Of a stretch of 64,000 bases of DNA, positions 35,063-43,735 are shown one piece after another. Positions within the stretch are counted from its first letter, which is position 1. Every line of letters begins with the position of its first letter. The position numbers and the translations under genes were made by a program. Origin of the DNA: Metridium senile (taxonomy: Eukaryota > Cnidaria > Anthozoa > Actiniaria > Metridiidae); contig OX459104.1 of assembly GCA_949775045.1 (NCBI GenBank), forward strand, positions 6,157,306-6,221,305. The letters run 5' to 3'. The notes beneath the pieces are model-generated. The model did no database searches. It saw only the letters and a list, made by a program, of their open reading frames with translations, and was not told the origin of the DNA.

Positions 35063-35362
35063 AAGTAATGTTTAATAAACGAGCAGGAGTGTTTTATCAG
35101 GATTTAAATCCAATAGGCGAAGCCAAGTGGTTTTAAACCTGATAAAACACGATCTGCGAGTTTATTGAACGACTTCAAAAACTCCAACCTATATTTTGTG
35201 TTTTTGAAAAAAAAATCAAGGATTTATGAAAGTTTATTAGAGAAAATTAAGGTTAATGTTTATGTAAATTAAGGTGAATCTATATCTTCAGTTAAAACAC
35301 TCGTCATGGTTACGATTTCTTTTGAAAATTTCTCATTAATTATTAATGAGTTTTTGAAGGAC
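35063..35362 (-). repeat. Dispersed repeat R1, copy 2, uninterrupted, with a 58-bp hairpin insertion
   Basis: Reverse-orientation match to 20208-20730 without that copy's 300-bp insert. It instead carries a palindromic insertion gttttatcaggatttaaatc ... taaacctgataaaac (about 35091-35148) between actcctgctcg- and cgatctgcgag-type blocks that are directly adjoined in copy 1. Confidence 0.75.
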
Positions 35363-35516
35363 AATATATAGGTTGCTGCTCTCTTTTGTCTTTCAAATTG
35401 CCATAAGTTTGGAATTGCAATTTTTTATATCTATATCAGTTCTAAGGACCTGGAACATTCAAAATCGAACGGACAGTAGAGCCTCGAGAACTCTTTGAAT
35501 GATATATATTATTTTG

Positions 35517-35675
35517 ATGTGGCTGAATGAAATTTAGGCGAAGTTAAAACCGAGACAATCTTGCTGCACAGCGGTTAGCCTCTCAGGTTTGGGGGGTACC
35601 TACGGTATTCGCAGGGGCTTGTTTACTGGCAGCTTTGGCAGTGATGTATTAACAAGCGAAGCTAGCAAGGTTTTT
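35517..35675 (+). repeat. Ngaro A1 repeat (left end)
   Basis: atgtggctgaatgaaattta ... gctagcaaggttttt, matching A2 at 41045-41203. It directly precedes the gag leader and presumably contains the 5' transcription start region. Confidence 0.9.
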
Positions 35676-35718
35676 TTTCACAAGTTTTTTCTCAGTTTCT
35701 TCACTATTGCTTTCCCGA

Positions 35719-36777
35719 ATGGACAAACCAATGACGTCGACTACAACAACGAACTCCAGCCAAGCCACAGTATCGGGCAAGTCACCTACTCCCCTATCTC
35801 CAGAGATGCTAGCGGCGATTCAGGCTGCCGTCAGTAAGGCAATGGCCGACGCTCGCTCGACTGTTTACCAAGGCTCTCCTCCAACAACTGGTGCCTCTGT
35901 ACCGACCACATTGGTTTCAAATGGACCGGCCCTCTCTGCTCAAAGTCTCCCGAGTTCCGTCAGTGGAGGTAGGTTCGCTGTCCCTACCTTTTTATCTACT
36001 TTTTCATTGCCATCTTTGACCCATTCATCGCCCGTGTCGCCGCTAAGCGTGAGCTCATGCCTCCCGAACTCGCTTCCAGCTGTATATCCTGCCCAGTTAG
36101 CATCTTTACCATCAATCACACTTTACCAGCCCTTCGTAGTGGGTCCTGGTCACTCTCCAATTCCGGCTAAGCTGGTAACACAGATCGTGACTGGAAAATT
36201 CATTGACCTAAACGATCTAATGCCTGCGAACCTGGTCCCACTGACCGAAAACGAACCACAACTCCTGTTAGACGGACGTTTGGTGCTCACCAACCAACCA
36301 AAAAGGAATAAACGTCGTTTTGACGACATAGTCAGCTGGACAGAGGCCTTTAGCATCTTTTCATTGGTCCTAACGTCATACTTCCCTCAACGATCGAAGG
36401 ATCTTTTGCTGTACAAGCTCCTTATAATTCGCACCAATCGTCTCTTCAAGGGCAGTGCATGGCTCAGCTACGATCAAGCCTACAGACAACACGCCGCCGC
36501 CACACAGTTGACCGATTGGTCAGATATCAACGTTCAACTCTACCACTTCCATACAGCTGGTACCTCAACAAGGCCTTCCTTAAATAACATTATTTGCATC
36601 TCGTGGAACAAGGGGCATTGCTCATCCCCCGTCACACCCTGCCGTTATGCTCATAAATGCTCCCGGTGCTCCGCGAACCACCGGGCTATGGAGTGCCGTG
36701 AAGAAATCTCTTCATCCCCACAGAGTGCTCGCCCTGCCTCGCCTGAATTTTCACGCCCCAAGTACCGCAAATATTGA
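35719..36777 (+). CDS. Ngaro Gag-like protein
   Basis: First ATG at 35719 (MDKPMTSTTTTNSS). The Ser/Thr/Pro-rich N-terminal half is followed by a folded segment (GKFIDLNDLMPANLVPLTEN; FDDIVSWTEAFSIFSLVL; WSDINVQLYHFH) and a C-terminal zinc-binding cluster ICISWNKGHCSSPVTPCRYA then HKCSRCSANHRAMEC. This mix is typical of nucleocapsid-like ORF1 in DIRS/Ngaro elements. About 353 aa. A strong-looking donor, GGAG/GTAGGT, lies inside at 35968/35969 (see the splicing finding). Confidence 0.85.
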   Translation: MDKPMTSTTTTNSSQATVSGKSPTPLSPEMLAAIQAAVSKAMADARSTVYQGSPPTTGASVPTTLVSNGPALSAQSLPSSVSGGRFAVPTFLSTFSLPSLTHSSPVSPLSVSSCLPNSLPAVYPAQLASLPSITLYQPFVVGPGHSPIPAKLVTQIVTGKFIDLNDLMPANLVPLTENEPQLLLDGRLVLTNQPKRNKRRFDDIVSWTEAFSIFSLVLTSYFPQRSKDLLLYKLLIIRTNRLFKGSAWLSYDQAYRQHAAATQLTDWSDINVQLYHFHTAGTSTRPSLNNIICISWNKGHCSSPVTPCRYAHKCSRCSANHRAMECREEISSSPQSARPASPEFSRPKYRKY

Positions 36778-38230
36778 TCCGGTCTCGCTGGGGACGGCCT
36801 TACGTACCTTATATATTATGTTAGGTATGACTTTGCACGTTGCTATGGTAGTTAACTTTGCAAGTTGGACACTAGGTCACATTTGTGTCGACCATTGCTA
36901 GTTTCCAGTATTTATACTTATTGTTTTCGTTGATCGTTAGGCACCACAGTTAGCCTTTGTGGGAGTTTGGAAAGAGATATTGTTGTAGTAGTTTAATTAA
37001 ACCGTTAATTCCTTCCAGTGCTTGTCTCGCCGTTGGTCTTGTTCACTATCATGTTCTATCATGTTCTATTTGCTCATTTATTTATTTATTTGGTTTATCG
37101 CACTTAATTTGCAAGCCTGTTTATATTGTTGCTATGACAGTTTGTCGAATTCGTTGCTACGACAGGGCGCCCGTCGTACTCCTAGCCAGAGCATTTTACG
37201 TCATTGTGCGCTAATACTATATATCAGTCGTATTCACACCAAGCCTATTTACAGCCGTTGCTACGACTCTTTGTCGTATTCGCTGATACGACAAGACGCC
37301 TGTCGTATTCATAGCCAGAGCATTTTACGTCATTGCGCGCTAATACTATATATCAGTCGTATTCACGCCAAGCCTATTTACAGCCGTTGCTACGACTCTT
37401 TGTCGTATTCGTTGCTACGACAGGACGCCTGTCGTATTCATAGCCAGAGCATTTTACGTCATTGTGCGCTAATACTATATATCAGTCGTATTCACACCAA
37501 GCCTATTTACAGCCGTTGCTACGACTCTTTGTCGTATTCGTTGCTACGACAGGACGCCTGTCGTATTCATAGCCAGAGCATTTTACGTCATTGTGCGCTA
37601 ATACTATATGTCAGTCGTATTCACGCCAAGCCTGTTCACAACCGTTGCTACGACACTTTGTCGTATTCGCGGCTACGACGAGACGCCTGTCGTATTAGTT
37701 GCCAGAGTATTTTACATCGTCGTGCAAAACCGAACTGTCTTTTATACCGAACTGTTGTTGCGACGCTTGTCCTATTCGTTCCTATGACAGGACGCCTGTC
37801 GGTTTAGTGGCCAGAGTATTTACATCACCGTACGCTACGTCTCTGCTTTGGTCGTATGCATGCTTAGCCCGCCTTTACCATTTGTCATTTGTAAAGCGCC
37901 GTTGAACCATGGGGAATGGGCGCGATGTTAAATTAGCATTATTATTATTATTTACCGAACCGTTGCTACGACACTTTGTCGTTTTCGTTGCTACGACAGG
38001 ACTCCTGTCGTATTGGTTGCAAGAGTAGTTTCCATCATCGTGGCTACGACTCTGCTTTGGTTGTAGTCATACAACAGGAAGCTGTTTAAATCTTTGTCAG
38101 AATATTTCGCATTGTTGTCATCGAGTTAAGCATTAGCAACTACGCCTTTAACACTCGCTAAGCCCTGCCTTTGCTAGTCCTCTTTCAATGTATTTCAGTC
38201 ACGCCACTTGTAACGAACGCCTTTTTTATT
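36778..38230. other. Ngaro gag-pol spacer with 129-bp repeats
   Basis: A 1.4-kb spacer. Between about 37130 and 37690 a 129-bp unit repeats about 4.5 times (agccagagcattttacgtca, tatatcagtcgtattcac, cgttgctacgactctttgtc). Each unit has a hairpin from acgacaggacgcctgtcgt. The unit is a multiple of three and one frame stays open for 261 codons, probably incidentally. A LINE-type 3' tail (37884-37948) is inserted near its end. Confidence 0.8.
37884..37948 (+). mobile_element. LINE/SINE-like 3' tail with hairpin and (ATT)n
   Basis: gtaaagcgccgttgaaccat, then gggaatgggcgcgatgttaa and attagcattattattattatt. It resembles the 3' end hairpin plus (ATT)n tail of the LINEs at 43784 and 50750 (minus strand). 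Confidence 0.6.
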
Positions 38231-38234
38231 TCAG

Positions 38235-39850
38235 CTCTTACATTACTTCCACCAGCGTCTTCAGTTTCGCCACTCAAAGCCGACCGCTTCGCACTGGAAT
38301 TGAAAAGTCACCCCGATCAGGATCTGGTTTCCTTTATGTTGACTGGTATCCGTGAAGGCTTCCGCCTCGGCTTCAACATGACCCCCCTTAGGCCTGCTAA
38401 ACGCAACAAAAAGTCTGCAGAAGAACACCCGGATGTCGTTGACGAATACTTAAGCAATGAAGTGGCACTGGGCAGAGTCGCGGGACCCTTCGACGTCCCA
38501 CCATTACCTAGCCTCCACATAAGTAGTTTCGGAGTCATCCCGAAAAGCGGCCAACCTGGCAAGTGGCGTCTCATCGTCGACTTATCCTCACCGGACGGGT
38601 CGAGTGTCAACGACGGCATCGACCCGGACAGCTTCTCTCTCCAATATATCAAAGTTGACGACATCATTAGAATGGTTAGCCAGTTCGGCACCGGCGCGCT
38701 TATGGCCAAATTTGACATTCTTGCAGCTTTCCGAAATGTAGCAGTGCACCCTTCTGACCGTGCCTTGCTTGGTATGAAATGGCGCGACAGCTACTATGTA
38801 GATTTGACTCTACCGTTTGGCCTTCGCTCAGCGCCCTTTATCTTTGACTGCGTTGCCTCCTCCGTTGAATGGATCTTATCCAACAACTATAACGTTTCCA
38901 GTCTGCTCCACTACTTAGACGATTTTATCTTAGCCGGACCGCCGGACTCCAGAGCGTGCGGTATGGATCTAGCCACTGCTATTCGCGTATGCTCGTCCCT
39001 TGGCTTGCCAATCCATCCACAAAAGTGTGAAGGTCCTTCTACCTCACTGGTAATACTGGGTATCGAACTTGACTCAATCAATCAAACTGCCCGCTTGCCA
39101 GAAACCAAACTTACCCGCCTGCGGTTGTTGCTCAATTCCTGGGCGGGTCGTAAGTATTGCCGCCGAAACGACCTCGAATCTCTCATCGGCCATTTGCACC
39201 ACGCGGCAAAAGTTGTCTGGCCGGGACGCACTTTCATTCGCCGCATGATCAACCTGTTATGCTGTTTCAGGAACCCCACCCATCCTATTCGCCTCAACGT
39301 TGAGTTTCACTTGGACCTCAACTGGTGGCGTCGATTTCTGGAATCTTGGAATGGTGTCAACTTTTGGCTCTACCCCGGCTTATCCCAAGTCCCCACGGTG
39401 GTCGTTACTTCAGATGCAGCCGGTGCACTGGGCTATGGAGCATACTGTAATCAGGAGTGGTTCAACGGGATGTGGTTTGAGCCCCAGAAGCCCCTTTCTA
39501 TCGCTTACAAGGAGTTTTTTCCAGTAGTTATCGCCGGCCATGTCTGGGGTCATCAATGGGTCAAACAGCATGTATTATTTAGGTCCGACAATGAGGCAGT
39601 CGTTGCAATCCTTAACTCTAGAACCTCTAAAATACCCACAATCATGGGGCTCGTGCGCAGCCTATTATTTGCAGCAGCAAAATTCAGCTTTACTTTCTCC
39701 GCGGTACATGTCCCAGGGGAACATAATGAGATTGCTGACGCTCTGTCTCGCTTCCATTGGCAGGTATTCTTCCAACTTGCACCATGGGCCCTACAGTCGC
39801 CAACCCAGATTCCCGTTCAGCTTCTGGAAGAGCTCACAGCAGGTCTCTAG
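38235..39850 (+). CDS. Ngaro reverse transcriptase-RNase H
   Basis: The open frame begins before 38171, but the first ATG is only at 38336, inside the conserved N-terminal region, so translation likely starts by splicing or another route. Motifs: GKWRLIVDLSSPDG, MAKFDILAAFRNVAVHPSD (catalytic Asp), LPFGLRSAPFIFD, LLHYLDDFILAGPP (YLDD), then RNase H with TSDAAGALGYGA, SIAYKEFFPV, LFRSDNEAVV and ADALSR (D-E-D-D). A ttttttatttcag acceptor precedes codon positions 2-3 at 38235. About 538 residues from there. The 3' end overlaps the recombinase ORF. Confidence 0.9.
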
Positions 39851-40794
39851 AGTCACGCTGTCGTGAACTACTTCTGCAAGGGCTAGCACCTTCCACCCGC
39901 CGCTCCTACGCAACTGGTCAAAAGCGTTTTATTGAGTTCTGTACGCAAGCGGGCAAGATCTACAGCAATGGCTCCCCGTGTCCAGCCGATGAGTGGACAT
40001 TGTGTCTTTTTGTAACGTTTCTCGCTAACTCGATCTACCATTCATCGATTAAAGTTTATTTATCCGCTGTTCGCGCCCTTCACGTTGAGATGGGCTTTCC
40101 TGATCCCCTTCAGAATTGTCTAAGGCTTGAGAGAGTGCTCCGAGGGATCAAGCGCTCACAAGGCTCAAGAAAATCAGAGCGATTGCCGGTTACCAACGAC
40201 ATAATGCGGATTATTTTCAACCACCTCAACATGAGTCTGGCAGATCATGTCATGTTTTGGGCTGCTTGTTGCTTGGCTTACTTCGGGTTCCTCCGCTCTT
40301 CCGAGTTCACTGTCCCTAGCCTTCATAGTTTCTCTCCGGCGATTCACCTAACCGTTCAGGACATTTCGGCTGACTCAACAACCTCGCCTTCCTGCATTCG
40401 CGTCAATGTCAAGGCTTCCAAGACGGATCCCTTCCGGAAAGGGTGTAATATAATCGTCGGGAAAGGCGAACCCCCTCTATGTGCAGTAGAAGCCGTCCTT
40501 TCGTACTTGTCAATCCGCGGAGCCTCTCCTGGTCCACTGTTCCTCTTTCAATCTGGGCTGCCACTGACCCGCGTGCTATTGACTCAGTGGTTAAGGGACA
40601 TTTTAGCTGCTGCTAACATCCCTGGCTCCTACTCAAGTCACAGCTTTCGGATTGGAGCTGCCACCGTCGCGGCCCGCAATGGTGTACCAGACCATCTAAT
40701 TCAGTCCTTGGGCCGTTGGGCCAGCAATGCCTATCGGGGATACATCAGAACCCCTGTGGATGCCTTGGCCTTGGCTTCAGGCCATTTGGTCTAA
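39784..40794 (+). CDS. Ngaro tyrosine recombinase
   Basis: Catalyses integration of the circular cDNA. First ATG at 39784, overlapping the RT ORF in another frame by 67 bp; the frame is open slightly further upstream. A SAM-like N-terminal domain (APSTRRSYATGQKRFIEFC; VKVYLSAVRAL-type helix) precedes the catalytic part: Arg in FGFLRSSEFTVP, HSFRIGAATVAARNG (HxxR), LGRWASNAYRGYIRT with the nucleophilic Tyr. All expected catalytic residues are present. Stop at 40792-40794; an aataaa polyadenylation-type signal follows at about 40801. Confidence 0.92.
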   Translation: MGPTVANPDSRSASGRAHSRSLESRCRELLLQGLAPSTRRSYATGQKRFIEFCTQAGKIYSNGSPCPADEWTLCLFVTFLANSIYHSSIKVYLSAVRALHVEMGFPDPLQNCLRLERVLRGIKRSQGSRKSERLPVTNDIMRIIFNHLNMSLADHVMFWAACCLAYFGFLRSSEFTVPSLHSFSPAIHLTVQDISADSTTSPSCIRVNVKASKTDPFRKGCNIIVGKGEPPLCAVEAVLSYLSIRGASPGPLFLFQSGLPLTRVLLTQWLRDILAAANIPGSYSSHSFRIGAATVAARNGVPDHLIQSLGRWASNAYRGYIRTPVDALALASGHLV

Positions 40795-40932
40795 TTTGGC
40801 AATAAAGTTTTGTATGCTTTGAGATCACTCGTCTAGTTTTGCTTTAGGTTGGGTGCTTGGAATGGTTTGGAAGAGGAGGTACCATGGTAACCGGACACAG
40901 TTTCCTCTACCAAGCACCCTTGGTCGATCTAT

Positions 40933-41044
40933 GGTGGTGAGCTGTGGCCCGGTTGCCATGGTTACCGTCCTGCATGGGCGTGGCCTTCACAACCTGCGCG
41001 CACCCTGGCACCTAAACCCAAACTCATTTGTCGATGAGTTTTAA
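40933..41044 (+). repeat. Ngaro B1 repeat
   Basis: ggtggtgagctgtggcccgg ... gtcgatgagttttaa, 112 bp, matching B2 (41282-41393). It abuts A2 without a gap. Confidence 0.9.
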
Positions 41045-41203
41045 ATGTGGCTGAATGAAATTTAGGCGAAGTTAAAACCGAGACAATCTTGCTGCACAGC
41101 GGTTAGCCTCTCAGGTTTGGGGGGTACCTACGGTATTCGCAGGGGCTTGTTTACTGGCAGCTTTGGCAGTGATGTATTAACAAGCGAAGCTAGCAAGGTT
41201 TTT
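41045..41203 (+). repeat. Ngaro A2 repeat
   Basis: 159-bp copy of A1, differing at most at a few positions and diverging exactly after ggttttt. Confidence 0.9.
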
Positions 41204-41281
41204 CCCTCCCTCCCACCTCTAGATTGCTACGTTTCATTCAGGTAGGTATACTTTCCACTGTTGTTCAGTGTGACAGGTGCC

Positions 41282-41393
41282 GGTGGTGAGCTGTGGCCCG
41301 GTTGCCATGGTTACCGTCCTGCATGGGCGTGGCCTTCACAACCTGCGCGCACCCTGGCACCTAAACCCAAACTCATTTGTCGATGAGTTTTAA
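41282..41393 (+). repeat. Ngaro B2 repeat (right end)
   Basis: 112-bp copy of B1, ending in gatgagttttaa, followed by host sequence tcggttataagttg. A unique 78-bp segment (41204-41281) separates A2 from B2. Confidence 0.9.
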
Positions 41394-41520
41394 TCGGTTA
41401 TAAGTTGTCTGAGAATATATAATGATATTGTGCTGTGAAAGGCTTCTCTGGATGTTTAATTAAGTTTTAAAAGCGGGTTTCTACTTGGAAAGATAAAATG
41501 TTCAAAATCACGGAGCTACG
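41394..41520. repeat. Dispersed repeat R2 flanking Ngaro
   Basis: tcggttataag..., attgtgctgtgaaaggcttc, gggtttctacttggaaa and ttcaaaatcacggagct match 62690-62815 in reverse. Its continuation on the other side of Ngaro (…tattattttg, 35516) matches the same copy. Confidence 0.8.
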
Positions 41521-41586
41521 TTTTCCGATGTTATGTTTTGGAAAATAAAAAGAAGCAATACATCTCTATATAATTATCATTGGCAT

Positions 41587-41636
41587 ATATATATTTATAG
41601 CGCATTGAAACATATTCCCAAGAAAGTGCTCTACAA
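41587..41636 (-). mobile_element. LINE-like 3' tail remnant
   Basis: On the minus strand ttttgtagagcactttcttg, then atatgtttcaatgcgctata plus an AT tail. It is similar to the other 3' tail hairpins in the window. Confidence 0.5.
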
Positions 41637-41639
41637 AAG

Positions 41640-42058
41640 TGCGTAATTCAAACATATTCTCCATACGCAATCTAAATTCCATTTCTCCATAGCCATCATT
41701 TTACATTAAATATAGCCTATATTGTAACTTGACATGAGAATAGTCGCACAACCTCTCTTGTAAAAGTGATCAAACCGTTCGCTTCCAATTCCAAAAGTAC
41801 GTGTAGTTTTTGAACAGAAAGTAGATCAAAATCATTTTATAAGGTCAATAAAAGATTTAGGTAGCTGTATCCATGGCTACTTTTTTTACGTTTCTAAAAA
41901 TATTTCGAGAAAAGATCGAAAAACCACGATTTTGAGGCCTTATTTCTACCAGTTTGACTAGGCGCATTGAAGCGTGAGTGTAAAGCGGGTCTATAGCTGA
42001 CCAAATGTTATCACGTGTTTTCCGATGATTTAAATGATTAGAGAGGCAATAGAAAGGG
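41640..42058. other. Intergenic stretch, nothing recognised
   Basis: AT-rich sequence between a LINE tail and the satellite. No ORF or RNA gene is supported. Confidence 0.4.
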
Positions 42059-42059
42059 T

Positions 42060-43655
42060 TATCTTTGGTAAACCTATACTCAGATACTTGTTTTGAAATT
42101 AATCTTAACAGACATTCTTCACATACTTGTCTGTGGTATTTTTGGTTAACCTATACTCAGATACTTGTTTTGAATTTAGTCTGAACAGACATTCTTCACA
42201 TACTTGTCTGTGGTATTTTTGGATAACCTATACTCAGATACTTGTTAAATCTCGACAGACATTCTTCACATACTTGTCTGTGGTATACCTATACTCAGAT
42301 ACTTGTTTTGAAATTAATCTCAACAGACATTCTTATGGTTAAACTATACTCAGATACTTGTTAAATCTTGACAGACATTCTTCACATACTTTTGTCTGTG
42401 GTATTTTTGGTTAACCTATACAGATACTTGTTTTGAAATTGATCTTAACAGACATTCTTCACATACTTGTCTGTGGTATTTTTGGATAACCTATACTCAG
42501 ATACTTGTTTTGAATTTAATCTGAACAGACATTCTTCACATACTTGTCTGTGGTATTTTTGGATAACCTATACTCAGATACTTGTTAAATCTCGACAGAC
42601 ATTCTTCACATACTTGTCTGTGGTATACCTATACTCAGATACTTGTTTTGAAATTAATCTCAACAGACATTCTTATGGTTAAACTATACTCAGATACTTG
42701 TTAAATCTTGACAGACATTCTTCACATACTTTTGTCTGTGGTATTTTTGGTTAACCTATACAGATACTTGTTTTGAAATTGATCTTAACAGACATTCTTC
42801 ACATACTTGTCTGTGGTATTTTTGGATAACCTATACTCAGATACTTGTTTTGAATTTAATCTGAACAGACATTCTTCACATACTTGTCTGTGGTATTTTT
42901 GGTTAACCTATACTCAGATACTTGTTAAATCTCGACAGACATTCTTCACATACTTGTCTGTGGTATACCTATACTCAGATACTTGTTTTGAAATTAATCT
43001 CGACAAACATTCTTCACATACTTGCCAGTGGTATTTTTGGTTAACCTATACTCAGATACTTGTTTAATCTCGACAGACATTCTTCACATACTTGTCTGTG
43101 GTATACCTATACTCAGATACTTGTTTTGAAATTAATCTCGACAAACATTCTTATGGTTAAACTATACTCAGATACTTGTTAAATCTTGACAGACATTCTT
43201 CACATACTTTTGTCTGTGGTATTTTTGGTTAACCTATACAGATACTTGTTTTGAAATTGATCTTAACAGACATTCTTCACATACTTGTCTGTGGTATTTT
43301 TGGATAACCTATACTCAGATACTTGTTTTGAATTTAGTCTCAACAGACATTCTTCACATACTTGTCTGTGGTATTTTTGGTTAACCTATACTCAGATACT
43401 TGTTAAATCTCGACAGACATTCTTCACATACTTGTCTGTGGTATACCTATACTCAGATACTTGCTTTGAAATTAATCTCGACAAACATTCTTCACATACT
43501 TGCCTGTTGTATATTTGGTTTACCTATACTCAGATACTTGTTTTGAAATTAATCTCAACAGACATTCTTATGGTTAAACTATACTCAGATACTTGATAGA
43601 CATTCTTCACATACTCTTGTCTGAGGTATTTTTGGTTAACCTATACTCAGATTAG
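42060..43655. repeat. Higher-order satellite array (1.6 kb)
   Basis: Monomers of about 45-80 bp share cctatactcagatacttgtt, cagacattcttcacatactt and gtctgtggtatttttggtta. They vary by presence or absence of ttgaaatt, ttcacata and spacer blocks. Sets of monomers recur with a 340-bp period (windows starting 42127, 42467, 42807 are nearly identical); a later set begins at 43285 with a longer interval. Short repeated reading frames are by-products. Confidence 0.92.
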
Positions 43656-43735
43656 AGTTTGACTGAATGTCGTGGGTCGTGGGTACCAAGTCGTGGGATT
43701 CAAAAAATAGAAACTCACAAGAATGTGTACATAGA
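43653..43735. repeat. Inverted partner of 46990-47195 (short version)
   Basis: tagagtttgactgaatgtcg, tgggtcgtgggtaccaagtc, then aaactcacaagaatgtg. The same blocks occur in reverse at 46990-47195 with several more cgtgggta units. Confidence 0.7.

Larger units (their letters stand above)
35517..41393 (+). mobile_element. Ngaro-type tyrosine-recombinase retrotransposon, apparently complete (5.9 kb)
   Basis: The architecture is A1 (35517-35675) - gag - RT/RNase H - tyrosine recombinase - B1 (40933-41044) - A2 (41045-41203) - B2 (41282-41393). These split direct repeats, together with RT-RH followed by a YR and no methyltransferase, define Ngaro-like members of the DIRS order. A copies are 159 bp and B copies 112 bp, near-identical within each pair. 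All three ORFs are open. Composition is more GC-rich than the flanks. An empty relative of the insertion site at about 62690-62835 suggests precise insertion without target duplication, as expected for a recombinase. Confidence 0.92.

Noticed and set aside
37022..37807. 261-codon frame with 43-residue repeats inside Ngaro
   Set aside because: It follows from a 129-bp tandem repeat; no domain, and it lies in the gag-pol spacer. Kept as a repeat, not a CDS.
42127..43596. Repeated ~71-residue frames starting MSVVFL
   Set aside because: Produced by the 340-bp satellite period; no independent sign of coding.
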